Positions 31,892 to 41,408 of a DNA stretch of 49,230 nt are shown piece after piece (within the stretch, counting starts at the first letter, position 1; each line of letters begins with the position of its first letter). The notes beneath the pieces are model-generated. The model did no database searches. It was given only the letters and a program-made list of their open reading frames with translations, and was not told the origin of the DNA. Made by a program: the position numbers and the translations under genes. The DNA is from Clostridiales bacterium (GTDB lineage: Bacteria; Bacillota; Clostridia; Oscillospirales; Oscillospiraceae): NCBI GenBank assembly GCA_012719035.1, contig JAAYBD010000031.1, forward strand, positions 1-49,230, written 5' to 3'.

Positions 31892-33592
31892 ATGAAAGCG
31901 ATATTCGATAAACTGAATGTAGGCAAAAAATTCATCTTAACATTCTCCATTATCATAGTGGCCACCCTTGGCAGTATGATTGTTTTATTCCTCTTGCTAT
32001 CCGGGGCCGACGGACAAATAGACAAGTTTTTATCTAACACATACGTTTCAATTGGATCCCAGCTCAAGATAAGGGATGCGTTAAACGAGATCAACTATTA
32101 TGTCTTGGACATTGCATTAGAAGAGGATGCTTCGCAAGCAAAAACTCATTTGGAGCAGATATCGGACTACGATAAAAAGATTGAAACAGAGCTTAAAACT
32201 ATAGCAGTAGCGATATCTGATGCAACTGAAATCGATAAGATTTCGGCTTCTTATCATGAATCTAAAAAAATTGTGGAAGAAATATACCAGCTATCATCAT
32301 CCGGCAATAATGATGAAGCCCTTCTCGTATACTCTAAAGACTTTAAGCAAATATACGACTCTATGAATGAAGCAATAGAGGGGCTTGGCGCTTCCACAAT
32401 AGCGGAAACACATGATACACTATCCCTCTATAAATCTTTGGCAATCAAAGCTATTGTTACCTTTTGCATACTTGCAGGCATCGCTTTGGGCTTCACAGCC
32501 TATGTTTTGATTGTTTTCAGAAGCAGCATCGTATATCCTTTGAAGAAAATCGTTAGCGCCTGTATTGATTTGCGCAACGGTCAGCAGATTCAGCCCTTAC
32601 ATATAAACTCACGTGATGAGTTCGGTGAAGTTGCTAAGTCCTTTGAAGAGATGAGCGAAAACATAGCGTTCATTATCAATGATATGTGCATGATGCTCTC
32701 GCAGGGAGCTGACAAGAATCTGAGTGCCCATTCAGAGGATGAGAGCAGATATGTCGGTAAATATAAAGAACTTGTCGATTCTACTTATACTATTTTCTCC
32801 GACATGAGCAAGGATATGAAGCTTACAAACGATATCGCAGAACAGGTATCTTCCGGTTCCGATCAAATTTCCGCTGTTTCGCAGACACTCTCTCAGGGCA
32901 CAACAGAGCAGGCATCCGCAGTTGAGGAGCTTTCCGTTACAGTTTCAAATATCGCAGAGCTGAGCCGCATTAATGCTGAGCAGGCAAGCAAGGCAAGTAC
33001 AATGAGTATCGAAGCTGCGCACGGTGTCGATGAAAGCAACAACTACATGACTCAGATGCTTGAGGCAATGAACGAAATTACCGCTACTTCCAAGGAAATC
33101 GGCAAAATCGTCAAGGCAATTGACGACATTGCATTCCAGACTAACATACTATCTCTCAATGCGGCAGTTGAAGCAGCACGTGCCGGCGCTTCCGGCAAAG
33201 GTTTCGCGGTCGTTGCTGATGAGGTTCGCAATTTGGCACAGCGCTCCGCGGAAGCTGCAAAGAACACAACGGCACTTGTTGAGAGCACTGTTCTGGCAAT
33301 TGATAACGGAAGGAATATCGCGGATGCAACTGCAAAATCCTTGCAGCTTGTCGAACAGAAGGCCGCATTTGTCAGCGATGCTATTGTTAAAATCGCCGAA
33401 GCTTCCGAAAATCAGGCATCAGCAACTGAGCAAGTCCTTCAGGGCATAGATCAGGTTTCCACTGTCGTTCAGACAAACTCTGCTACAGCTGAAGAAAGTG
33501 CCGCAGCTGCTGAAGAGCTTGCTGCACAGGCAAGGGTACTTTCCGAAATGACCAGCCAGTACAAGTTTTTTACTTCTGATAATATCAATTAA
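31892..33592 (+). CDS. Methyl-accepting chemotaxis protein
   Basis: 566 aa. Two membrane helices (about residues 12-35 and 190-213) flank an extracellular helical sensor of about 150 residues. A HAMP domain follows, then the signalling domain with the hairpin tip IDDIAFQTNILSLNAAVEAA and RAGASGKGFAVVADEVRNLA. Glutamine/glutamate methylation regions are present on both sides. It feeds the CheA-CheW array, whose genes are outside this window. ATG 31892 is preceded by AAGGAG at 11 nt; the upstream ATG at 31832 lacks a ribosome binding site. A sigma-28 promoter and a terminator make it monocistronic. Confidence 0.94.
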   Translation: MKAIFDKLNVGKKFILTFSIIIVATLGSMIVLFLLLSGADGQIDKFLSNTYVSIGSQLKIRDALNEINYYVLDIALEEDASQAKTHLEQISDYDKKIETELKTIAVAISDATEIDKISASYHESKKIVEEIYQLSSSGNNDEALLVYSKDFKQIYDSMNEAIEGLGASTIAETHDTLSLYKSLAIKAIVTFCILAGIALGFTAYVLIVFRSSIVYPLKKIVSACIDLRNGQQIQPLHINSRDEFGEVAKSFEEMSENIAFIINDMCMMLSQGADKNLSAHSEDESRYVGKYKELVDSTYTIFSDMSKDMKLTNDIAEQVSSGSDQISAVSQTLSQGTTEQASAVEELSVTVSNIAELSRINAEQASKASTMSIEAAHGVDESNNYMTQMLEAMNEITATSKEIGKIVKAIDDIAFQTNILSLNAAVEAARAGASGKGFAVVADEVRNLAQRSAEAAKNTTALVESTVLAIDNGRNIADATAKSLQLVEQKAAFVSDAIVKIAEASENQASATEQVLQGIDQVSTVVQTNSATAEESAAAAEELAAQARVLSEMTSQYKFFTSDNIN

Positions 33593-33624
33593 AAACGATA
33601 ATCATGATCTCCAATATATAACAG

Positions 33625-33668
33625 AACAGCAGGCGTCCACAAAAATTGGGCACCTGCTGTTTGTTTGT
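33625..33668 (+). terminator. Terminator of the chemoreceptor gene
   Basis: AACAGCAGG...CCTGCTGTT with inner GTCC/GGGC pairing, followed by TGTTTGT. Confidence 0.65.
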
Positions 33669-33682
33669 CCATATATGCATAG

Positions 33683-33718
33683 AAAAGCGGCGCTTAGCTA
33701 TTCTGCTTAGCCGCCGCC
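33683..33718 (-). terminator. Terminator of cheV
   Basis: A GC-rich stem (GCGGC...GCCGC with inner GCTAAGC arms) is followed on the minus strand by TTTTCTAT, 9 nt after the cheV stop. Confidence 0.65.
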
Positions 33719-33726
33719 TAAATATA

Positions 33727-34644
33727 TTACTTTTTAGTAAGGTCATCAATAACACTAACAAGCTTACCAATTTCCGGTTTTGTGATTTGCTCGTCTGCAC
33801 CTAATCCTTTTCCCTTGATACGCATCTCGGCACTAATCAGCGATGAGAAAATTACAAGAGGGATATGCTTAAGCGTGGGGTCTGTTTTCACAAGCTTTGT
33901 CAGTCTGTGCCCGTCCATTTCAGGCATCTCAATATCGGTAATAATACAGTTAACAAAGTCATCAATGTTGTCGCCGCCGTCACGGATCTCACACAAATAA
34001 TCCCAAGCTTCCTGTCCGTTGCCGAATTTAACAGTATTCACATAACCCGACCTATGAAGTGCATCTATGATCATTTTTGATAAAAGGGTAGAATCCTCAG
34101 CAATCAAAATATGTGTGCTATTCCTTGCCTTGTCACCAAGATTTCCGATATCCCCATACTGTATGCTTGATTCGGGACTGATTTCTGCGATTATTGCTTC
34201 AAAATCAAGGATCGTAATAAGCTTGTTGTCAAATTCAACGATGCCTGTCGCCACTCCCTCTCTGCCGCCAAAAATAACGGGGTCGGGCTTTTTTAGCTGT
34301 GTTCCATGAATTCTGTCAATACCAACAACAGTATGCACATGGAATGCATACTCACTGTTATTAAAACCGGTGATAATGAAAATATCCCGCTCGGGCTTTT
34401 CTGATTTACCAAGGTCAAGATAAGCACCGAGGTCAATTACTGTCAAGACCTTATCTCTCGGCTTAAAAATCCCCTCAACAAATTGATTGGACTTCTGCAT
34501 AGGCGTGACCGGCTCAATCATCATTATTTCGCGAACTTTTGCAACATTAATACCAAAAAGCTGATCACCGATAGTAAACTCCATGATTTCAAGTTCGTTT
34601 ATTCCCGACTCCAGAAGTATTTCCGACTGCTTTTGATTATTCAT
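33727..34644 (-). CDS. cheV: Chemotaxis adaptor/phosphoacceptor protein CheV
   Basis: 305 aa. N-terminal CheW-like domain (ELEIMEFTIGDQLFGINVAK, MIEPVTPMQKSNQFVEGIF) and C-terminal receiver domain (HILIAEDSTLLSKMIIDAL, CIITDIEMPEMDG, a late PEIGKL lysine region). It couples receptors to CheA and contributes to adaptation. ATG 34644 is chosen for AAAGGAT 9 nt upstream. It is the last gene of the chemotaxis tail and also has its own promoter at 34717-34745. Confidence 0.94.
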   Translation of the reverse strand: MNNQKQSEILLESGINELEIMEFTIGDQLFGINVAKVREIMMIEPVTPMQKSNQFVEGIFKPRDKVLTVIDLGAYLDLGKSEKPERDIFIITGFNNSEYAFHVHTVVGIDRIHGTQLKKPDPVIFGGREGVATGIVEFDNKLITILDFEAIIAEISPESSIQYGDIGNLGDKARNSTHILIAEDSTLLSKMIIDALHRSGYVNTVKFGNGQEAWDYLCEIRDGGDNIDDFVNCIITDIEMPEMDGHRLTKLVKTDPTLKHIPLVIFSSLISAEMRIKGKGLGADEQITKPEIGKLVSVIDDLTKK

Positions 34645-34716
34645 ATACAATCGATCCTTTCTTAATTTTATCTTGGAGACAACGTATGCCAAAATCCCGA
34701 AACAACCTTGATAACA

Positions 34717-34745
34717 ATTATACTATTAAGTAAAGAATCAGTAAA
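34717..34745 (-). promoter_or_regulatory. Sigma-A promoter of cheV
   Basis: -35 TTTACT (34740-34745), 17-bp spacer, perfect -10 TATAAT (34717-34722). The -35 overlaps the stop codon of cheD, so cheV can be expressed apart from the flagellar operon. Confidence 0.7.
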
Positions 34746-35232
34746 CCCATTCGCCCTTATTTATTGATTTTATCTTCATTAATCCGTCATCAGAGCCCAG
34801 ATATACTGTTCTTCCGTAATCCTTGCCCGTATCTTCGGCCACAATAGGAACCTTTAATCGGGCAAGCTCCTTCTTTACCGCGATAACATTACGTTCTCCG
34901 ATTGCGGCAAGATTTGTATTATTAGCCGGCGCAAACATCTGTGCTCCACCCGCGATCTTCGCCCTTATGCGGATTTTAAGCGCGCCCAGATTGAGCATTT
35001 TCTGCATAAGCTCCTCTATTGCCGTATCCGCATACTTTCCAATCTGTGCTTTTTGACGCGAATCGGAAAAGTCAGATATTGTCGGCAGCATTATATGTGA
35101 TAAACCTGCGATCTTCTTAACGGGGTCATACAAACAAATCCCAACGCAAGATCCTAAAGCATATGTAACAAGAACGTCGCCATCTACGGCAACGTTAAAA
35201 TCGGATATACCGACAACGATAGTCTTGCTCAT
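34738..35232 (-). CDS. cheD: Chemoreceptor glutamine deamidase CheD
   Basis: 164 aa. Catalytic Cys-His-Thr context: YALGSCVGICLYDP with the nucleophile Cys, GLSHIMLP with the His, and the later AKIAGGAQMF and GERNV regions. It deamidates receptor glutamines and binds CheC. It overlaps cheC by four bases (ATGA), so the two are coupled. Confidence 0.95.
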   Translation of the reverse strand: MSKTIVVGISDFNVAVDGDVLVTYALGSCVGICLYDPVKKIAGLSHIMLPTISDFSDSRQKAQIGKYADTAIEELMQKMLNLGALKIRIRAKIAGGAQMFAPANNTNLAAIGERNVIAVKKELARLKVPIVAEDTGKDYGRTVYLGSDDGLMKIKSINKGEWVY

Positions 35233-35852
35233 GAACCCAGCCCCAAACTATCCATAATTTTCATGAGGCCATCGACCTCGGGTATGAGCAGAATATGACT
35301 CGATGCTCCTTCGCGGTCGTGGTCAAATTCATCCTCAATAAGTATTATTCTGTCGCTTATATTTGCATAGTAGATGGCGGGAACGCTCAGCAAAGCGCCT
35401 GCCATATCTACATTCATTGTCGGCACGGAGATGTCTATTGTAAGTCCGGTCATAGCAGCCATGGCATTAACATATGAGCCCGCCATTATATTCCCGACTT
35501 CCTGAATGGTACTTTTGTCCATCTCATCAAGTTCAGAATAGCCGTCAAACTCGGAGCCGACGAGGGAATTCAGCACCATATGTGCAAATTCCTTGTGTAG
35601 CAGGAACATCATCATTCCGGTAACATCACCGCTCATACTGAACAAAATTCCCACAAGCAGCTTCTCGGGACCTCCAAGTTGCTCACATACTGAGTTATAA
35701 TCCAACACACGGATTTTCGGAACGGCAATGTTGACCGCCCTCTCCAGCATTGATGAAAGTGCTGTTGCCGCGTTTCCTGATCCGATATTTCCAATTTCCC
35801 TCAAGGCATCCAATTGTATTTCGTTCAAATCGCCGTAATCATTTAATGCCAT
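35229..35852 (-). CDS. cheC: CheY-P phosphatase CheC
   Basis: 207 aa. Two phosphatase-site motifs: LREIGNIGSGNAATALS and IQEVGNIMAGSYVNAMAAM (E-x3-N in both). It dephosphorylates CheY-P and is stimulated by CheD. The start at 35852 is fixed by GGAGG 5 nt upstream; the longer frame to 35864 overlaps that site. It follows flgG after 58 nt. Confidence 0.95.
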   Translation of the reverse strand: MALNDYGDLNEIQLDALREIGNIGSGNAATALSSMLERAVNIAVPKIRVLDYNSVCEQLGGPEKLLVGILFSMSGDVTGMMMFLLHKEFAHMVLNSLVGSEFDGYSELDEMDKSTIQEVGNIMAGSYVNAMAAMTGLTIDISVPTMNVDMAGALLSVPAIYYANISDRIILIEDEFDHDREGASSHILLIPEVDGLMKIMDSLGLGS

Positions 35853-35910
35853 ACTGACCTCCACATACCGCTTTTGTTTTCACAAGATGTTTTACACGCT
35901 CAGACCAAAG

Positions 35911-36642
35911 CTATGCTCTCAGCGAATTTACAGTTTGCTCAATCTCATCCGCCACCTGAACTACACGTGCACTGAGCTGATATCCTCTCTGTGCTGTAAT
36001 GAGGTTTGCCATTTCATCAGTTATTGATACACCCGACTGCTCCAAATATCCGACCAGTATAGTATTGTCGCCCTGTGCAGCGGCGGTAGCTGTTCCAGTA
36101 AAATCATTTGCTCTATAGCAATTTGATGACACGGGCGTAAGCGCTTCCGGATATGCAAACTCAAATATTCCTATTTGTTTTACAAGTGCATCTGTATCTA
36201 TTGACGTTGTTTTCTGGTCAATTGTTGCCGAAATTCTCTTTCCTCCGGCATCCAGAACGTAATTTCCGTCTTTATTGACAAGATAAGCCGTATTCCCCGA
36301 AAGACTGATCGCAAAAGAGCCATCTCTTGTATATAATTTTCCGTTTTCAGCCTCAAGAGCAAACCAGCCTCTGCCGGCAATAGCAAGATCAAGTTTGCCT
36401 GATGTTGGCAGAGTTATGCCCTGTCCTGCCTCAATCCCTTTTGTCGTTGCTTTTACTCCATGTCCTATAAGAGGAGAATTGGGAGTATTCACATACATTT
36501 CCGAATAAAGGAGGTCATTAAATGAAGTCCCCACAGCTTTATAGCCATTCGTGTTGACGTTGGCAATATTATTGCCGATTACATCCATGCTTTCCTGAAA
36601 TGCGTTTAAACCTGTTGCTCCGGTATAAAAAGCATTTATCAT
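35911..36642 (-). CDS. flgG: Flagellar basal-body rod/hook protein, FlgG-like
   Basis: 243 aa. N-terminal rod motif (GLNAFQESMDVIGNNIANVN, TNGYKAVGTSF) and C-terminal family end (ITDEMANLITAQRGYQLSAR). The middle domain includes IAGRGWFALEAENG. In Firmicutes two such genes (flhO/flhP, or flgF/flgG) follow fliA; this is the second and the better match to FlgG (FlhP). It forms part of the distal rod. GGAGG lies 8 nt before ATG. Confidence 0.85.
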   Translation of the reverse strand: MINAFYTGATGLNAFQESMDVIGNNIANVNTNGYKAVGTSFNDLLYSEMYVNTPNSPLIGHGVKATTKGIEAGQGITLPTSGKLDLAIAGRGWFALEAENGKLYTRDGSFAISLSGNTAYLVNKDGNYVLDAGGKRISATIDQKTTSIDTDALVKQIGIFEFAYPEALTPVSSNCYRANDFTGTATAAAQGDNTILVGYLEQSGVSITDEMANLITAQRGYQLSARVVQVADEIEQTVNSLRA

Positions 36643-36654
36643 TTACACAGCCTC

Positions 36655-37404
36655 CTATATTGCGGCAATCTGAGTTGCAGCTTTACGATTTAGTGAATCT
36701 ACTGTTTTTAGTGCCGAAGCACAGTTCTGCAATGCGCGCTGAGCGGCAATAAGATTAGTCAGTTCGGTATTCATCTGGACGTTAGACAGCTCAAGGTTGT
36801 TTTGCAGAAGCTGAAAGTTGTTTGAATCATTCAGCGGAGCTTCCGATATAAAAAGCCCGTTTTCCGTTCTCTCCAGTGTCGAATAGTCTTCGGGAGCGGT
36901 AATATGTAGCTGACCTAAAACGTTACCCGCGGAGTTCATAATAGTCCCGTCTTCTTTGATGGTTATATCGGAGGTTCTGACTAAAATTTCCCCGCTTTTT
37001 CCAAGCACTCGTCCGACGCCGGGCATGATAAGGTAACCTTCCCTATCCATGTCAAACTCTCCGCTTCGCGTCAGATAGGTTTTGCCGTCCGCCCCTCTGA
37101 TATTGAAGAAGCCTTCACCGTTGATAGCAACGTCAAAGCTGCTTCCAGTCTCCTTGATAAGTCCGGGATTATATACCGTCAGTGAATCGTCAACTACAAC
37201 TGCGGTCGCTCCGATCCCGTCTCCCAATACCGTATTGCCGGAAGAATCCCGGCGTGTCATAAGTTCCTGCTCAAATGCGGAATTGACTATTCTCTCTGCT
37301 CTGTAGCCGGGCGTCTGGCTGTTTATCAGGTTGTTTCCAATAGTTTCAACATTCCGCTGATTCGCAAGGAGTCCTGAGGCGATTGTGTAGTAACCGGAAA
37401 ACAT
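36655..37404 (-). CDS. flgF: Flagellar basal-body rod protein, FlgF-like
   Basis: 249 aa. Same family: FSGYYTIASGLLANQRNVET, IGNNLINSQTPGYRAERI, FDVAINGEGFFNIRG, and a C-terminus ELTNLIAAQRALQNCASALK. It is the first of the rod pair, 19 nt after fliA, with GGAGG 7 nt before ATG. The choice between FlgF and FlhO names is a matter of convention. Confidence 0.83.
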   Translation of the reverse strand: MFSGYYTIASGLLANQRNVETIGNNLINSQTPGYRAERIVNSAFEQELMTRRDSSGNTVLGDGIGATAVVVDDSLTVYNPGLIKETGSSFDVAINGEGFFNIRGADGKTYLTRSGEFDMDREGYLIMPGVGRVLGKSGEILVRTSDITIKEDGTIMNSAGNVLGQLHITAPEDYSTLERTENGLFISEAPLNDSNNFQLLQNNLELSNVQMNTELTNLIAAQRALQNCASALKTVDSLNRKAATQIAAI

Positions 37405-37423
37405 ATTTTAACCTCCAATCTTG

Positions 37424-38227
37424 TTAAGCTCGCTTTTTTTCACCGTTTTCAAATCGTTTCATAGTATCGGACAGGCTTTCCAAAGCCTTTGCCCTTATCT
37501 GAGAAACGCGCTGCTGTGACACTCCAAGCACATCACCTATTTCCCGAAGATTGAGGTCCTCGTAATAATAGAGCGCGATTACCTGCTTTTGCTTTGGCGG
37601 AAGTGCATCTATCGCCTCAGCCAAGGCTTCCAGCAGCTCTTCCTGAAATAGTTTTTCCGAAACGTCGGAACTCTCATCATAACCGAAATTTTCCGCCGCG
37701 TTAGTATAGGTGCTCTCAATAAGCTCCTCAAACGAAACAGTATCGACAACAGCCATTTCAGAAATCAGTCCGTCAAGCTGCTTTTCGGTCATACCAAGAT
37801 ACTCTGCCAGTTCCCTGTCAGTCGGCTCTCTCATAAGCGCCTGCTCAAGCTCGGAACGGCCTTGAGCAATTTTCTTTCTGGCCTCCCAGACACGGTTGGG
37901 GAGCCAGTTTTGCTTTCTGAGATATTTTAAAATAGATCCTCTGATTCCCAGATAGCTGTATGTATCAAAGCTTGCACCTCTGCATGGATCATAACGCTCT
38001 ATGCATTCGATCAGGGCAAGGACTCCCTGATTAAAGAAGTCTTCAAAGGGTATATTTGACAGCAGAATCGAGCGCATACTGTATATGGCCACATTCACAA
38101 ACTGAATATAGTGCATCACAAGCTGATTGCGCAATTCAATATCTCCTGTGGATTTGTAAAGACGCATAAGTTCCTCAGGGTTGGCCACTTTGATTTCATT
38201 TATACTGTTTCTGCCGTTAGAAGCCAT
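37424..38227 (-). CDS. fliA: Flagellar sigma factor sigma-28
   Basis: 267 aa. Regions 2, 3 and 4 are present: PFEDFFNQGVLALIECIERY, GASFDTYSYLGIRGSILKYL, MREPTDRELAEYLGMTEKQL, LPPKQKQVIALYYYEDLNLR and EIGDVLGVSQQRVSQIRAKA. It directs late flagellar and chemotaxis genes, probably including the receptor at 31892. GGGAGG lies 5 nt before ATG. It follows flhA directly, without the usual flhF and flhG. Confidence 0.95.
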   Translation of the reverse strand: MASNGRNSINEIKVANPEELMRLYKSTGDIELRNQLVMHYIQFVNVAIYSMRSILLSNIPFEDFFNQGVLALIECIERYDPCRGASFDTYSYLGIRGSILKYLRKQNWLPNRVWEARKKIAQGRSELEQALMREPTDRELAEYLGMTEKQLDGLISEMAVVDTVSFEELIESTYTNAAENFGYDESSDVSEKLFQEELLEALAEAIDALPPKQKQVIALYYYEDLNLREIGDVLGVSQQRVSQIRAKALESLSDTMKRFENGEKKRA

Positions 38228-38251
38228 TGTTTCCTCCCTTTTAAAATATGC

Positions 38252-40306
38252 CTATACTTTGACAATTCCCAGTGACTGTACCTGAACGGAAGGGTCCAAA
38301 TCGTTGAATGAGAGCACAGTAATATTCGGATAAAATTGGTCAATCAGCTTTTTGAAATATACACGTACAACCGGTGAAGTAAGAATTATAGGTTCCTGAA
38401 CAAGCTTACGCATTTTATCGATCTGTTCTTTGGTTCCGGCAATGATTTTCTGTATCATATCCGGCTCCAAAGTAAGGTAAGCGCCGCCTTCCATTCTTTT
38501 TACGCTCTTGATTATCGCATCTTCGACATCTCCGTCAAGCGTAATGACTTTCAATTGTCCGGCAGACGAGAACTTTCTTGTGATAGTACGTTTCAATGCC
38601 TGTCTTACATACTCGGTCAGCATATCGTTGTCTTTTACCGTAGGAGCATAATCGGAGAGTGTCTCCAAAATTATCTCCATATCTAATATCGGAACACCTT
38701 CACGAAGCAGATTTTTCAAAACATGCTGAAGCTCACTGACGGAAACGGCAGAGGGAACTGTTTCATCAACAATGCTCTCGTTATTTTTCTTGAGGTTTTC
38801 AAGCATTCTTTTTACTTCCTGGCGTGTCAGCAGCTCATACGCATGATTTTTAATAAGCTCTGATAGGTGAGTGATTATGACCGATGTAGGATCAATAAGC
38901 GTATATCCTGCCATCTCTGCGCGGAGCTTCTTATCCTCGCTTATCCAAATAGCAGGCATTCCAAACGCGGGCTCCACAGTTTCTATGCCGTCAATAACAT
39001 TTTCCGTCGAGATATTATCCGGTGCAAGTCCAAGATAATGGTCAACCAAAACCTCTCCGACCGCAATCGATTCACCACGCAGCAAAATCTCGTACTGATT
39101 CGGGTTAAGTCCGCTGCTATCCTTCAGCCGTATAGCAGGTATAACCATTCCCATCTCATCGGCAAATTGCTTTCTTAACATAACGACTCTGTCAAGGAAG
39201 TTGCCCCCGCTCTTTTCATCTACGAGCGGCAGAAGACTATATCCAACTTCAATGCCGATAGCATCGACATTCAGAAGACCGTAAACATTGTCAAGGTTTT
39301 TATAGAAGCTTACCTCGCTTGTCACTTCCTCAATAACCTTCGGCTCCACTTCGACAGCGGCAAGGGCTTTCTTCCGGCTGGTCCTCAATGAAAGTCCAAG
39401 CGTGAGGAGCATTCCCGATATAAGCATAACCTGCAGCGGCGGAAATCCTATTATGATCAGAAGAGGCAGTATCACTGCGGCAATTATCAAAACAGTCGGC
39501 TGAGAGGAAAACTGCTTCAGAAGCTCTGTGTTGAGGTCTGCCTCCGATGCAGAACGGGTAACAATCATGCCGGTCGCTATGGAAATCAGCAGCGCCGGTA
39601 TCTGGCTCATCAGTCCGTCTCCGATGGTGGCTGATGAATAGGTATTCACTACCGTGCTGAAGTCCCCGCCCTTTACAAGTCCAATAACAAGACCACCGAT
39701 AAGGTTAATCAGCGTGACAACTATTGAAATAATAGCATCGCCCTTAACGAACTTGGAAGCACCGTCCATAGAGCCGAAAAAGTCGGCTTCCCTCTGAATT
39801 TTACTGCGGCGTTCCTTTGCCTGCTCTTCGTCAATTATTCCCGAACTTAAATCGGCATCGATTGCCATTTGTTTGCCTGGCATAGCGTCAAGAGTAAACC
39901 TCGCGGAAACCTCGGCAACACGCTCGGCGCCTTTTGTTATAACGATGAATTGAACAAGAACAATAATAAGAAATATAACAAGACCGACAACGACATTTCC
40001 CTGTATGACGAAGTCACCGAAGGTCTTTACAACTTCGCCGGCGTATCCGTCCCTTGTAAGGATAGAACGTGTTGAGGATACGTTGAGTCCAAGACGCAGC
40101 AAGGTTGTCAATAATAAGAGCGAGGGAAAAATCGAAAATTCCAACGGCTCTTTAATATACATTGTAAGAAGCAGGATTACGAGTGAAATTGACAAATTGA
40201 GTATGAACATAAAGTCAAGCAGACCTGTTCCAAGCGGAACTATAAGCAGCGCTACTATTAAAACAATAAATACCGCAACGCCGTTATTAAAAAAACGTGT
40301 GTTCAT
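38252..40306 (-). CDS. flhA: Flagellar type III export gate protein FlhA
   Basis: 684 aa. Eight N-terminal membrane helices, the FHIPEP signature loop (RFTLDAMPGKQMAIDADLSS, READFFGSMDGASKFVKGDA), and a cytoplasmic C-terminal domain of about 330 residues that docks chaperone-substrate complexes. The ATG lies immediately after the flhB stop. Confidence 0.97.
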   Translation of the reverse strand: MNTRFFNNGVAVFIVLIVALLIVPLGTGLLDFMFILNLSISLVILLLTMYIKEPLEFSIFPSLLLLTTLLRLGLNVSSTRSILTRDGYAGEVVKTFGDFVIQGNVVVGLVIFLIIVLVQFIVITKGAERVAEVSARFTLDAMPGKQMAIDADLSSGIIDEEQAKERRSKIQREADFFGSMDGASKFVKGDAIISIVVTLINLIGGLVIGLVKGGDFSTVVNTYSSATIGDGLMSQIPALLISIATGMIVTRSASEADLNTELLKQFSSQPTVLIIAAVILPLLIIIGFPPLQVMLISGMLLTLGLSLRTSRKKALAAVEVEPKVIEEVTSEVSFYKNLDNVYGLLNVDAIGIEVGYSLLPLVDEKSGGNFLDRVVMLRKQFADEMGMVIPAIRLKDSSGLNPNQYEILLRGESIAVGEVLVDHYLGLAPDNISTENVIDGIETVEPAFGMPAIWISEDKKLRAEMAGYTLIDPTSVIITHLSELIKNHAYELLTRQEVKRMLENLKKNNESIVDETVPSAVSVSELQHVLKNLLREGVPILDMEIILETLSDYAPTVKDNDMLTEYVRQALKRTITRKFSSAGQLKVITLDGDVEDAIIKSVKRMEGGAYLTLEPDMIQKIIAGTKEQIDKMRKLVQEPIILTSPVVRVYFKKLIDQFYPNITVLSFNDLDPSVQVQSLGIVKV

Positions 40307-40307
40307 G

Positions 40308-41369
40308 CTACTTCAATTCCTTTTTCTTGAGGCTGTATACAAACGCCAAGACTTCCGCCAGTGCGCGATAAAAACGCTCCGGAACTTCTTTGTCTAAATC
40401 TACGGACTCATACAAAGCCCGCGCGAGCGGCTTGTTTTCGGTGACATAGACGCCGTTTTCCTCAGCAACCTTTACGATTCTGAGGGCAATGCTGTCAGCA
40501 CCTTTCGCGACCACTACAGGGGCGCGGTTTGCGTTCTGGTCATACTTGATGGCAACCGCATAGTGCGTCGGGTTCCTTATAACCACATCGGCATTCGGAA
40601 CGTTTTGCATCATGCGCTGTTTCGCACGCTGCTGCTGGATTGATCTTATGCGGCTTTTTATCTGCGGGTCACCTTCGATCTGCTTGTATTCGTCCTTAAT
40701 CTCCTGCTTAGTCATGCGAAGGTTCTTTTCATATTGCCACCACTGGTAAAGATAATCCGCAGCGGCAAGAAAAACAAATATCATACCGGCTTTTACTACT
40801 ATTTCCATAATCACGGCGCCGGTTTTTGATAAAGCGCTGTTGAAGGACATGTCCATCATGCGCGGCAACAAGTAAATCTCGTCTTTTAAAATCGTGTAAA
40901 TAACATAGAGAAGAATTGTTATTTTCAGAACTGATTTTGCCAGTTCGACAAGAGCCCTCATAGAGAACATCTTTTTAAAACCCTGAAGCGGGTTGATGCG
41001 TTCTCCCTTAAAGGCAAAAGCCTTTGGAGAAAACAGCATTTTTGTTTGCATCATGGTTGATAGTATGGCAACAAGACCGCAGGCAAACAGAGGGATTAAA
41101 GCGGTCTTTGCAAAAACTATCAGAGAGTCGAAGTAATAACTTCTGATTTTATTGTATGTAAGAGTATCTTCGGTTGAAGCGATTCTTGTATAATGCTGGA
41201 TAGCCTCCTCAAGAGTTTTCAGTGCGTATGGCATCATCATCTTGATCACATAAAACGTAGCAATCAGCGTAAAAACCGTAACAACTTCCTGGCTTAGAAA
41301 TATGTTGCCTTTCTTTCGCTCGTCTTGTTTTCGTTTCGGTGTGGCTTTTTCTGTCTTTTCGCCCGGCAC
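40308..41369 (-). CDS. flhB: Flagellar export switch protein FlhB
   Basis: 353 aa. N-terminal EKTEKATPKRKQDERKKGNI, four membrane helices, and the autocleavage motif NPTH (VVIRNPTHYAVAIKY). It controls the switch from rod/hook to filament export. Confidence 0.96.
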   Translation of the reverse strand: MPGEKTEKATPKRKQDERKKGNIFLSQEVVTVFTLIATFYVIKMMMPYALKTLEEAIQHYTRIASTEDTLTYNKIRSYYFDSLIVFAKTALIPLFACGLVAILSTMMQTKMLFSPKAFAFKGERINPLQGFKKMFSMRALVELAKSVLKITILLYVIYTILKDEIYLLPRMMDMSFNSALSKTGAVIMEIVVKAGMIFVFLAAADYLYQWWQYEKNLRMTKQEIKDEYKQIEGDPQIKSRIRSIQQQRAKQRMMQNVPNADVVIRNPTHYAVAIKYDQNANRAPVVVAKGADSIALRIVKVAEENGVYVTENKPLARALYESVDLDKEVPERFYRALAEVLAFVYSLKKKELK

Positions 41370-41408
41370 AGTATCCCCCCTCAGGTCGCCTGCTGGGAAA
41401 AACCCCGA

